In this document: positions 14,193-22,795 of the stretch, piece after piece
Layout: the number at the start of each line of letters is the position of its first letter
Position numbering within the stretch: position 1 is the stretch's first letter
Assembly (NCBI GenBank): GCA_002386585.1
Contig: DGIZ01000123.1
Location: 474-23,268 of the forward strand
Direction: 5' to 3'
Source: Brevundimonas sp. UBA4609
GTDB taxonomy: Bacteria > Pseudomonadota > Alphaproteobacteria > Caulobacterales > Caulobacteraceae
Length of the DNA: 22,795 nucleotides
Made by a program: the position numbers and the translations under genes
Notes under the pieces: model-generated
What the model saw: the letters and a program-made list of their open reading frames with translations, nothing else
The model's database searches: none
What the model was told of the DNA's origin: nothing

Positions 14193-15638
14193 ATGGTCGC
14201 GCCCTTCCCCACGGATAAGGTCTTCATCGGCGGCGTCTGGCGCCCCGCAGGCGGCGACGCGACCCTGCCGATCGAGAACCCGTCGACGGGCGAGGTCATG
14301 GGCGCTATGGCCGCCGGAACCGGCGCCGACGTGGACGCCGCCGTCCGCGCCGCGCGCTCTGCCTTCGACGGAGACTGGGGCCGCATGACGGCGGTCGAGC
14401 GCGGCCGCATCCTTTCGCGCATGGGACGCGAGGTCGAAGCCCGCATCGACCTGCTGGCCGAACTTGAGGCGCTGGACGTCGGAAAGCCGCTGAAGCAGGC
14501 CCGCAACGACGTGATCGCCCTGGCCCGCTATCTCGAATTCTACGCGGGCGCGGCGGACAAGCTGCATGGCGAGACCATCCCTTTCCAGGACGGCTACACC
14601 GTCTACACCCTGCGCGAGCCGCACGGGGTGACGGGGCACATCATCCCCTGGAACTATCCGATGCAGATCATCGGCCGCTCGGTCGTGGCGGCCCTGTGCG
14701 TCGGCAACGCCGTGGTGCTGAAGCCCGCCGAGCAGGCGTCGCTGACCGCGCTGGCCTTCGCCCACATCGCCTTCGACTGCGGCCTGCCCGCAGGCGCGCT
14801 GAACATCGTGACCGGCACGGGCGCCGAGGCGGGCGCGTCGCTGGCGGCGCATCCGGGGATCAACCACCTGTCCTTCACCGGCTCGACCGGGGTGGGCGTG
14901 GCCATACAGCAGGCGGCGGCGGTCAACGCCGTGCCGGTGACGCTGGAACTAGGCGGCAAGTCGCCCCAACTGGTGTTCGACGACGCCGATCTGGACAAGG
15001 CCCTGCCCTTCCTGGTCAACGCGGGCGTCCAGAACGCAGGCCAGACCTGCTCGGCCGGATCACGCGTGCTGGTCCAGCGCGGCGTCTATGACGAGGTCGT
15101 GCGCCGCATGGGCGAACGTTTCCGCGCCCTGACCGTCGGCCCGGCCATGGACGATCTGGACGTCGGCCCGCTGGTGTCGAAGAAGCAGAAGGCCATGGTC
15201 GAAGGCTTCATCGAGAAAGGCCGCGCCGACGGCCTGATCGTGGCGCAGGCGACCTTAGGCGACCTGCCGGAGGGCGGCGCCTATGTCGCGCCAACCCTGT
15301 TCGCCAACGTCGCGCCCGATCATCCGCTGGCGCAGCAGGAAATCTTCGGCCCCGCCGTCGTCGTCATTCCGTTCGAGACGGAAGACGAGGCTGTCGCCAT
15401 CGCCAACGATACCGACTACGGCCTCGTCGCAGGTGTCTGGACCGCCGATGGCGGGCGGCAGATGCGCCTGGCGAAACGGCTGCGGGCCGGACAGGTCTTC
15501 ATCAACAACTACGGCGCGGCAGGCGGGGTCGAGCTGCCCTTTGGCGGCGTCGGAAAGTCGGGCCACGGTCGCGAGAAAGGGTTCGAGGCGCTCTACGCCT
15601 TCACCACCCTGAAGACCGTCGCGGCCCATCACGGATAG
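14193..15638 (+). CDS. NAD-dependent aldehyde dehydrogenase; candidate aldopantoate dehydrogenase
   Basis: Oxidises an aldehyde to a carboxylate with NAD(P). The start at 14193 gives 481 residues; an in-frame GTG at 14133 is possible but lies in the promoter region. ALDH-superfamily catalytic features are all present: the PWNYP oxyanion Asn (154), Lys177 in LKPAE, the FTGST cofactor loop (228-232), the general base Glu252 in LELGGKSP, and the nucleophile Cys286 in NAGQTCSAGS. The Glu argues against the CoA-acylating methylmalonate/malonate semialdehyde dehydrogenase (MmsA) branch. It is first in an operon with an SDR, a LeuB-like dehydrogenase and an M20 amidase. I infer that it oxidises 4-dehydropantoate to 3,3-dimethylmalate (the EC 1.2.1.33 reaction); betaine-aldehyde or aminoaldehyde substrates are the alternatives. 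Confidence 0.88.
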   Translation: MVAPFPTDKVFIGGVWRPAGGDATLPIENPSTGEVMGAMAAGTGADVDAAVRAARSAFDGDWGRMTAVERGRILSRMGREVEARIDLLAELEALDVGKPLKQARNDVIALARYLEFYAGAADKLHGETIPFQDGYTVYTLREPHGVTGHIIPWNYPMQIIGRSVVAALCVGNAVVLKPAEQASLTALAFAHIAFDCGLPAGALNIVTGTGAEAGASLAAHPGINHLSFTGSTGVGVAIQQAAAVNAVPVTLELGGKSPQLVFDDADLDKALPFLVNAGVQNAGQTCSAGSRVLVQRGVYDEVVRRMGERFRALTVGPAMDDLDVGPLVSKKQKAMVEGFIEKGRADGLIVAQATLGDLPEGGAYVAPTLFANVAPDHPLAQQEIFGPAVVVIPFETEDEAVAIANDTDYGLVAGVWTADGGRQMRLAKRLRAGQVFINNYGAAGGVELPFGGVGKSGHGREKGFEALYAFTTLKTVAAHHG

Positions 15639-15655
15639 CGCAAGGGAGTAGCGTC

Positions 15656-16420
15656 TTGGGGGAGAACAGATCGAAGCGGCTGGAGGGCAAGCGAGCGATC
15701 GTCACGGGCGGAGCCTCCGGCTTCGGCGCCGGGATCGCGCGCCGCTTCGCCGAGGAAGGCGCCCGCGTCATCGTCGCCGACCTGAACTTTGATGCCGCCC
15801 GCGCGCTGGCCGCTGAACTGGGCGACGCCGGTCTGGGCGTGAAGGTCGACGTGTCCAGCGCCGCCGACGTGGCCGCCCTGGCCGAGGCCGCCAACCGCTT
15901 GATGGGCGGCGTCGACATCGTGGTGAACAACGCAGGCGTCGGCCACACGCCCCAGCCGCTGGACGAACTGTCGGACGAGGCCTTCGACCGCATCGCCGCC
16001 GTCAACATGCGCGCCATCTATCTGATGTCGAAGGCCTTCGTTCCTGCGATGAAGGCCCAGGGGTCCGGCGCCGTCCTGAACATCGCCTCGACCGGCGGAG
16101 TCAGCCCCCGTCCGAACCTGACCTGGTACAACGCCTCCAAGGGCTGGGTCATCACGGCGACGCGGGCCATGGCGGTCGAGCTGGCGCCCTTCCAGGTGCG
16201 GGTGAACGCGTTGAACCCGGTGGCGGGCGACACCCCCCTGCTGAAGACCTTCATGGGCGAGGACACGCCCGAGGTGCGGGCCAAGTTCCTGGCCTCCATC
16301 CCCATCGGCCGCTTCTCGACGCCCGAGGATATGGGCGCCGCCGCCGCCTTCCTCTGTTCTGACGACGCCTCGATGATCACGGGCGTGGCGCTGGAGGTCG
16401 ACGGTGGCCGCTGCATCTGA
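15656..16420 (+). CDS. Short-chain dehydrogenase/reductase; candidate pantoate 4-dehydrogenase
   Basis: A classical SDR of 254 residues that interconverts an alcohol and a carbonyl with NAD(H). It starts at a TTG (15656) with GGGAG (15644-15648) 7 nt upstream. Seen: the Rossmann motif TGGASGFG (17-24), Asp42 at the end of the second strand (favouring NAD over NADP), NNAG (91-94), and the catalytic set Asn117, Ser145, Tyr158 and Lys162 (YNASK). Seventeen nt separate it from the ALDH gene, and its end overlaps the next gene by 17 nt, so all are co-transcribed. Alcohol oxidation followed by aldehyde oxidation is the natural pairing of this gene and its neighbour; I infer pantoate C4 oxidation (EC 1.1.1.106). 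General annotations would be glucose 1-dehydrogenase or 3-oxoacyl-ACP reductase-like. Confidence 0.88.
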   Translation: MGENRSKRLEGKRAIVTGGASGFGAGIARRFAEEGARVIVADLNFDAARALAAELGDAGLGVKVDVSSAADVAALAEAANRLMGGVDIVVNNAGVGHTPQPLDELSDEAFDRIAAVNMRAIYLMSKAFVPAMKAQGSGAVLNIASTGGVSPRPNLTWYNASKGWVITATRAMAVELAPFQVRVNALNPVAGDTPLLKTFMGEDTPEVRAKFLASIPIGRFSTPEDMGAAAAFLCSDDASMITGVALEVDGGRCI

Positions 16421-17522
16421 CCGCGTCTTCAAGCTTCTGGTCCTGCCCGGCGACGGCATCGGGCCGGAGATCATCCGCGAGACCCTGCGCGTCGTCGACT
16501 GGGCCCGGAACGCCGGGCTGCGGATTGAACTGAGCGAGGCGCTGGCGGGCGGCGCCAGCATCGACGCCGTGGGCGCGCCCATCGCCGAGGATGTGGTGCA
16601 GCAGGCGCTGGCGTCGGACGCCGTGCTGTTCGGCGCCGTCGGCGGGCCGAAGTGGGACCACCTGCCCCGCGCCCAACGGCCCGAGATGGGCATACTGCGC
16701 CTGCGTCAGGCGCTGGACCTCTACGCCAACCTGCGCCCCGCCGTCTGTTTCGACGAACTGCTGGACGCCTCGGCGCTGAAGCCCGACCTGATCCGGGGTC
16801 TCGACATCCTGATCGTGCGCGAGGCGACGGCGGGCGTCTATTTCAGCCTGCCCCGCGCCAATGAGGTCGGTCCCGACGGCCAGCGCCGCGCCTATGACAC
16901 TCAAGCCTATACCGAGGCGGAAATAGCCCGCGTCTGCCGCACGGCGTTCGAGCTGGCTCGCACCCGCCAGCGCCGCGTCTGCTCGGTCGACAAGGCCAAC
17001 GTCATGGAGACGGGCGCCCTGTGGCGCGCGGTCGCCACCGAGGTCGCCGCCGACTATCCCGACGTGGAGCTGTCGCACATGTACGCCGACAACTGCGCCA
17101 TGCAGTTGGTCCGCCGCCCGGACCAGTTCGACGTCATCGTCACCGACAACCTGTTCGGCGACATCCTGTCCGACGTGGCGGCGGCCCTGACCGGCTCGCT
17201 GGGCCTGCTGCCCTCCGCCTCCCTGTCCGGCCTGGATCAGGGCGGCGACAGCCGGGGCCTGTATGAACCGATCCACGGCTCGGCGCCCGACATCTCGGGC
17301 CAGGGCGTCGCCAATCCGATCGCGACCATCCTGTCCTTCGCCCTATGCCTGCGCTGGTCGTTCGACCGCGCCGATCTGGCCGATGCGCTGGAGCGCGCCG
17401 TGCGACAGGTCGTTTCCAGCGGCGTCCGCACGCCCGACATTGCGGAGGCTGGGGTCGCCCCCGTCTCCACCATTGAAATGACCGACGCGGTTCTGGCCGC
17501 GCTGGCCGCCCAGTTCGCGTGA
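16404..17522 (+). CDS. LeuB-like beta-decarboxylating dehydrogenase; candidate 3,3-dimethylmalate dehydrogenase
   Basis: A member of the isocitrate/isopropylmalate dehydrogenase family: metal-dependent NAD-linked oxidation of a 2-hydroxy acid with loss of the beta carboxylate. From the GTG at 16404 (GGAGG nearby at 16393-16398) it has 372 residues. All family catalytic positions are visible: LPGDGIGPEI (14-23), Arg101, Arg111, Arg139, Tyr146, Lys197 (DKANV), Asp229 (HMYADN), Asp253 and Asp257 (LFGDILSD). The catalytic segment VREATAGVYFS (138-148) departs from the VRELTGGIYFG of leucine-biosynthetic LeuB, which suggests a different side chain at C3. No leuC, leuD or leuA is nearby. I infer (R)-3,3-dimethylmalate to 2-oxoisovalerate plus CO2 (EC 1.1.1.84). 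D-malate or tartrate dehydrogenase would carry a VRENTEG motif instead. Confidence 0.9.
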   Translation: MAAASDRVFKLLVLPGDGIGPEIIRETLRVVDWARNAGLRIELSEALAGGASIDAVGAPIAEDVVQQALASDAVLFGAVGGPKWDHLPRAQRPEMGILRLRQALDLYANLRPAVCFDELLDASALKPDLIRGLDILIVREATAGVYFSLPRANEVGPDGQRRAYDTQAYTEAEIARVCRTAFELARTRQRRVCSVDKANVMETGALWRAVATEVAADYPDVELSHMYADNCAMQLVRRPDQFDVIVTDNLFGDILSDVAAALTGSLGLLPSASLSGLDQGGDSRGLYEPIHGSAPDISGQGVANPIATILSFALCLRWSFDRADLADALERAVRQVVSSGVRTPDIAEAGVAPVSTIEMTDAVLAALAAQFA

Positions 17523-17532
17523 GGATCGACCG

Positions 17533-18819
17533 ATGAGCGCCCCCAACTTGCAGACCGTCATGGACCTGATCGACGGCCGCACCGACGAACTGGTCGCCCT
17601 GACGCAGGATCTGATCCGCTTCCCCACCATCAACCCGCCAGGCGAGGCCTATCGCCCCTGCGCCGAATACATCGGCGAGCGGCTGAAGAAGCGCGGCTTC
17701 ACCGTCGAATACGTGCGCGGCGAGGGCTCGCCGGGCGACAGCGATCAATACCCGCGCACCAACGTCATCGCCCGCTGGACCGGCTCTGAACCCGGCCCTT
17801 GCGTCCACTTCAACAGCCACATCGACGTGGTCGAGGTCGGGTCCGGCTGGACCGTCGATCCCTTCGGCGGCGAAGTGAAGGACGGCCGTGTCTATGGCCG
17901 GGGCGCCTGCGACATGAAGGGCGGGCTAGCCGCCTCCATCATCGCGGTCGAGGCCCTGATCGATTCCGGCCTGCCCCTGCCCGGGGCGCTGGAAATCTCC
18001 GGCACGGTAGATGAGGAGTCGGGCGGCTACGGCGGCGTCGCCTATCTGGCCGAGCGCGGCTGGTTCTCCGAACCAAAGGTCAACCACGTCATCATCCCCG
18101 AGCCGCTGAACGTGGACCGGGTCTGCATCGGCCACCGCGGCGTCTGGTGGGCCGAGATCGAGACCAAGGGCCGCATCGCCCACGGCTCCATGCCCTTCCT
18201 CGGCGACTCGGCCATCCGCCACATGGGCGCGGTGATGGAGGAGTTCGAGTCCAAACTCTACCCCGCCATGGCCGCCCGCCATTCCGACATGCCCGTCGTG
18301 CCCGAGGGCGCGCGGCAGTCGACCATGAACATCAACTCCATCCACGGCGGTCAGGCCGAGGGATTCGACGGCCTGCCCGCGCCCTGCGTCGCGGATTCCA
18401 GCCGCATGATCATCGACCGTCGCTTCCTGATCGAAGAGACGCTGGAGGAGGTGAAGGGCGAGGTGAAGGCCATCCTCGACGGACTGGCGGCCCAGCGTCA
18501 TGGCTTCCGCTATGAGATGCGCGACCTGTTTCAGGTGGCGCCCAGCATGGCCGACCGCGACGGCCCCGTCGCCAGCACGACCGCCGCCGCCATTGAGACG
18601 GTGCTGGGCAAAAAGGCCCAGTTCGTCTGCTCGCCCGGCACCTATGACCAGAAGCACATCGACCGCATCGGCAAGCTGAAGGACTGCATCGCCTATGGTC
18701 CCGGCGTGCTGGATCTGGCGCACCAGCCGGACGAATGGGTGGGCATCGACGACATGAGCAACTCGGCCAAGGTCATGGCAAGGGCGGCCTATGATCTGCT
18801 GACCCGCAAGCGGAGCTGA
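17533..18819 (+). CDS. M20-family amidohydrolase (ArgE/DapE-like); candidate pantothenate hydrolase
   Basis: A zinc-dependent amidohydrolase of 428 residues, cytoplasmic (no signal peptide). M20 metal and catalytic residues are visible: His96 and Asp98 (FNSHIDVV), Asp127 (GRGACDMKGG), Glu161-Glu162 (TVDEESGG), Glu190 (IIPEP) and the C-terminal His397 (LDLAHQPDEW). A dimerisation domain lies about 200-310 with His217 in RIAHGSMP. Automatic annotation would be acetylornithine deacetylase or succinyl-diaminopimelate desuccinylase, but no arginine or lysine biosynthesis genes are near. It starts 10 nt after the LeuB-like stop, with GAGGA 7 nt before the ATG. M20 enzymes commonly cleave N-acyl amino acids; pantothenate is N-pantoyl-beta-alanine, so it fits as the entry enzyme of the island. 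This substrate is inferred. Confidence 0.88.
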   Translation: MSAPNLQTVMDLIDGRTDELVALTQDLIRFPTINPPGEAYRPCAEYIGERLKKRGFTVEYVRGEGSPGDSDQYPRTNVIARWTGSEPGPCVHFNSHIDVVEVGSGWTVDPFGGEVKDGRVYGRGACDMKGGLAASIIAVEALIDSGLPLPGALEISGTVDEESGGYGGVAYLAERGWFSEPKVNHVIIPEPLNVDRVCIGHRGVWWAEIETKGRIAHGSMPFLGDSAIRHMGAVMEEFESKLYPAMAARHSDMPVVPEGARQSTMNINSIHGGQAEGFDGLPAPCVADSSRMIIDRRFLIEETLEEVKGEVKAILDGLAAQRHGFRYEMRDLFQVAPSMADRDGPVASTTAAAIETVLGKKAQFVCSPGTYDQKHIDRIGKLKDCIAYGPGVLDLAHQPDEWVGIDDMSNSAKVMARAAYDLLTRKRS

Positions 18820-18823
18820 CGAA

Positions 18824-19390
18824 ATGGCGCGCGGCGATACGGAAGAAGAGAACATCATAGGCCCGCGCCTGCGCGCCCTTCGGGACCGCCTCGGCCTGTC
18901 GCAACGGGCGCTCGCCCGCAAGGCCGGGGTGCCGTCCAGCACCGTCAGCCTGGTCGAGAGCGGCCGCACCAGCCCCTCAGTCGGATCGCTGAAACGACTG
19001 CTGGACGCGGCCGGCATATCGCTGGGCGACTTCTTCAGCTCGGAGTTCGAGACCCCGACCAAATACTTCTATCGCCACGACGAACTGACCGACATCTCGC
19101 GCGGGGACGTCTCCTACCGTCAGCTGGGCTCCAGCCAGGATTCCAGCCTGCAGATCCTGCATGAAACCTATCAGCCCGGCTCGGACAGCGGCCGGGTTAT
19201 GCTGTCCCACGAGGGCGAAGAGGGCGGCATGATCATCTCGGGCCGTCTGGAAGTCACCGTCGACGGCCAGTCGCGGGTACTGAAGGCGGGCGAAGGCTAC
19301 CTGTTCCCCAGCGTCCTGCCGCACCGCTTCCGCAACATCGGCGACATCCCCTGCGTGGTCATCAGCGCCTGCACCCCGCCGACCTTCTGA
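18824..19390 (+). CDS. XRE-family transcriptional regulator with C-terminal cupin (PuuR-like)
   Basis: A DNA-binding regulator of 188 residues. The N-terminal helix-turn-helix (about 13-66) has the XRE pattern LRALRDRLGLSQRALARKAG followed by SSTVSLVESGRTSPS. The C-terminal cupin beta-barrel (about 115-186) has HEGEEGGMIISGRLEVTVDG and YLFPSVLPHRFRN, the small-molecule sensing fold used by PuuR and similar catabolic repressors. It is last in the enzyme operon, 4 nt after the M20 stop, with CGGAG (18811-18815) 8 nt before the ATG. Likely autoregulated through site A, and likely the binder of sites B and C, which follow in the two next gaps. Whether it represses or activates cannot be seen. Confidence 0.9.
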   Translation: MARGDTEEENIIGPRLRALRDRLGLSQRALARKAGVPSSTVSLVESGRTSPSVGSLKRLLDAAGISLGDFFSSEFETPTKYFYRHDELTDISRGDVSYRQLGSSQDSSLQILHETYQPGSDSGRVMLSHEGEEGGMIISGRLEVTVDGQSRVLKAGEGYLFPSVLPHRFRNIGDIPCVVISACTPPTF

Positions 19391-19403
19391 CGGCGCCGTT
19401 GCG

Positions 19404-19425
19404 AATGATCAGTATTCCGATCATT
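19404..19425. promoter_or_regulatory. Operator candidate, site B
   Basis: Core TGATC-AGTATTCC-GATCA (19406-19423), extended to perfect 7-bp arms AATGATC/GATCATT. It lies 14 nt after the regulator stop and starts an AT-rich stretch upstream of the receptor gene. It interlocks with a second perfect inverted repeat TATTCC-N7-GGAATA (19413-19431). GGAATA is followed by TTTTT, so the region could alternatively act as a weak terminator of the operon. Confidence 0.6.
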
Positions 19426-19462
19426 GGAATATTTTTCCTATATCAGACAGAGGCATAGGCTA

Positions 19463-19671
19463 ATGAAGAAACAGCCTTGCCCGAATTCGCCACCAAGCGA
19501 CTACTGGTGCCTGAGGGAAGAGGGTTTTCCGTCGTCGATCATCGCAACCGCACACACGTGCTGCATTGCACAAAGCATCGACTACGGAGATAGTTCGGCG
19601 ATCGGGCTGTCCCGGTCGCGACGGCTGAACGCGGCTTTAAAGACTGCGGCGGCCTCATGGGGAGGAAGACG

Positions 19672-19675
<4 letters not shown>
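19463..19675 (+). CDS. Possible small upstream ORF coupled to the TonB receptor
   Basis: A 70-codon frame from an ATG at 19463 (AGAGG about 9 nt upstream) whose stop overlaps the receptor start as ATGA, the arrangement of translationally coupled genes. The peptide begins MKKQPCPNSPPSDYWC and has four cysteines, but it shows no domain, signal peptide or repeat I recognise, and its base composition is less biased than that of neighbouring genes. It may be a chance frame in a long 5' leader. Confidence 0.25.
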
Positions 19676-21876
<2,201 letters not shown>

Positions 21877-22009
21877 GCGTTCGGCCTGCTCAAAAAATCG
21901 AGCACGCGGGTAAATTGTCTATATTTATCCGCACATTAAATCACGGAAGTAACAGTCTTCCCTTTCGTTGCGGTTCGGCCGCTACTGGCGAAAGACAGAG
22001 GATGACCGC
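21877..22009. promoter_or_regulatory. AT-rich promoter region of the aminotransferase gene
   Basis: This 133-bp gap carries site C (21887-21904) and, 3 bp further on, a second inverted repeat GGGTAAAT-N7-ATTTATCC (21908-21930, one G-T pair). A weak promoter candidate is TTGTCT (21915-21920) with TTAAAT (21936-21941), spacing 15. The ribosome binding site is AGAGGA (21997-22002), 7 nt before the ATG at 22010. Confidence 0.5.
21887..21904. promoter_or_regulatory. Operator candidate, site C
   Basis: TGCTC-AAAAAATC-GAGCA, 18 bp, with perfect 5-bp arms and an 8-bp A-rich spacer. Same layout as sites A and B. It lies 10 nt after the receptor stop and 105 nt before the aminotransferase start. There is no T-run behind the stem on the plus strand, so it is not a standard terminator. 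Confidence 0.6.
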
Positions 22010-22795
22010 ATGACCGCTGCAAGCGTAGGCAAGGCCGCAAACGACCTTGATCCCTTCTGGATGCCGTTCACGGCGAACCGCGCCTTCAAGGCGCAGCCGC
22101 GCCTGTTCGCCTCGGCCAAGGACATGCACTACTTCACGCCGGACGGTCGGGCGGTGCTGGACGGCACCGCCGGCCTGTGGTGCGTCAACGCTGGGCACGC
22201 CCGCCAGCCGATCGTCGAGGCGATCCAGCGCCAAGCGGAGATCCTGGACTACGCACCGACCTTTCAGCTGGGGCATCCGCTGGCGTTCGAGCTGGCGTCG
22301 CGTCTGGGGATGCTGCTGCCCGGCGACCTGAACCACGTCTTCTTCGCCGGTTCGGGGTCAGAGGCGGTCGACACCGCCCTGAAGATCGCACTCGCCTGTC
22401 AGAGCGCCAGGGGTTTCGAGAACCGCACCCGTCTGATCGGCCGCCAGAAGGGCTATCACGGGGTCGGCTTCGGCGGCATTTCCGTCGGCGGACTGGAGAA
22501 CAACCGGCGCGGCTTCCCCACCCTGCCCGGCGTCGACCACCTGTCGCACACGCTGAACCTGGACGAGGCCGCCTTCACGCGCGGCCAGCCGAGCTGGGGC
22601 CTGCATCTGGCCGATGAGCTGGAGACCCTGATCGAGACCCATGGCGCCGAGACCATCGCCGCCGTCATCGTCGAGCCCATGTCCGGCTCGGCCGGGGTGA
22701 TCGTGCCGCCGCTCGGCTATCTGGAGCGCCTGCGCGAGATCACGGCGCAGCATGGCATCCTGCTGATCTTCGACGAGGTCATCACCGGCTTCGGC
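22010..22795 (+). CDS. Omega-amino acid (beta-alanine):pyruvate aminotransferase, partial
   Basis: A class III PLP-dependent aminotransferase, cut by the window edge after 262 codons (the family is about 440). The sequence closely follows the beta-alanine:pyruvate transaminase group (Pseudomonas omega-APT/BauA): DPFWMPFTANRAFK (14-27), DGTAGLWCVNAGHAR (51-65), YAPTFQLGHP (81-90), the phosphate-binding GSGSEA (114-119), and the PLP-ring Asp255 in IFDEVITGFG at the edge. The catalytic lysine should lie about 30 codons beyond. The reaction would be beta-alanine + pyruvate to malonate semialdehyde + L-alanine, disposing of the beta-alanine half of pantothenate. A malonate semialdehyde dehydrogenase is not in the window. 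Putrescine (SpuC-type) or other omega-amine specificity is the main alternative. Confidence 0.9.
   Translation, partial: MTAASVGKAANDLDPFWMPFTANRAFKAQPRLFASAKDMHYFTPDGRAVLDGTAGLWCVNAGHARQPIVEAIQRQAEILDYAPTFQLGHPLAFELASRLGMLLPGDLNHVFFAGSGSEAVDTALKIALACQSARGFENRTRLIGRQKGYHGVGFGGISVGGLENNRRGFPTLPGVDHLSHTLNLDEAAFTRGQPSWGLHLADELETLIETHGAETIAAVIVEPMSGSAGVIVPPLGYLERLREITAQHGILLIFDEVITGFG

Noticed and set aside
14193..15638. ALDH as malonate semialdehyde dehydrogenase (MmsA/BauC type) acting after the aminotransferase
   Set aside because: The general-base Glu252 and the overall motif set fit hydrolytic ALDHs rather than the CoA-acylating MmsA branch, and the gene is paired with the SDR rather than with the aminotransferase. 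It remains a possible alternative.
16404..17522. Leucine biosynthesis as the role of the LeuB-like gene
   Set aside because: No leuA, leuC or leuD near, a catabolic operon with regulator and receptor, and substitutions in the VRELTGG segment. Not excluded without the whole genome.
21887..21904. Intrinsic terminator of the receptor gene
   Set aside because: The stem is only 5 bp and lacks a following T-run on the plus strand; the shared layout with sites A and B makes an operator more likely.

Overview
The window looks like chromosomal DNA from an alphaproteobacterium of the Caulobacterales, most likely Brevundimonas or a close relative. I infer this from the high GC content, the two large TonB-dependent receptors, the T2SS and lipoprotein gene style, and the tRNA-Cys body; I could not run a taxonomic search. 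No insertion sequence, integrase, CRISPR array, prophage or rRNA was seen.

Layout. (1) 37-7075, minus strand: a type II secretion operon in the order gspC-D-E-F-G-H-I, mostly with stop/start overlaps. It runs off the left edge, where gspJ and gspK are expected. Two tandem copies of a 48-bp repeat sit between gspG and gspH, and a third, truncated copy lies at the left edge. (2) 7235-11580, minus strand: a two-gene unit of a beta-rich surface-type lipoprotein followed by a TonB-dependent receptor, closed by a textbook intrinsic terminator. (3) 11581-11909: a divergent regulatory region with inverted repeats and an 11-bp-phased direct repeat. (4) 11910-14017, plus strand: an APC-family amino acid permease, a tRNA-Cys with an unusual anticodon loop, and a small CPGC redoxin. 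(5) 14193-22795, plus strand: a catabolic island of aldehyde dehydrogenase, short-chain dehydrogenase, a LeuB-like beta-decarboxylating dehydrogenase, an M20 amidohydrolase, an XRE-cupin regulator, a second TonB-dependent receptor, and a beta-alanine:pyruvate-type aminotransferase cut by the right edge.

Main interpretation. The enzymes of region 5 match, class by class, the classical biochemical route for pantothenate (vitamin B5) degradation. An amidase releases pantoate and beta-alanine. A pantoate 4-dehydrogenase (SDR) and an aldopantoate dehydrogenase (ALDH) make 3,3-dimethylmalate. A decarboxylating dimethylmalate dehydrogenase of the isopropylmalate dehydrogenase family gives 2-oxoisovalerate. 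A beta-alanine:pyruvate aminotransferase consumes the other half. To my knowledge several of these EC activities have had no assigned gene. This assignment is inference from reaction chemistry and gene order, not from similarity to characterised pantothenate enzymes.

The three transcription units of the island each carry an 18-bp palindrome of the form TG(C/A)TC-N8-GA(G/T)C(A/G) in their upstream AT-rich gap (14051, 19406 and 21887). This is a strong candidate operator for the XRE-cupin regulator encoded within the island, and it ties the receptor and the aminotransferase to the enzyme operon.
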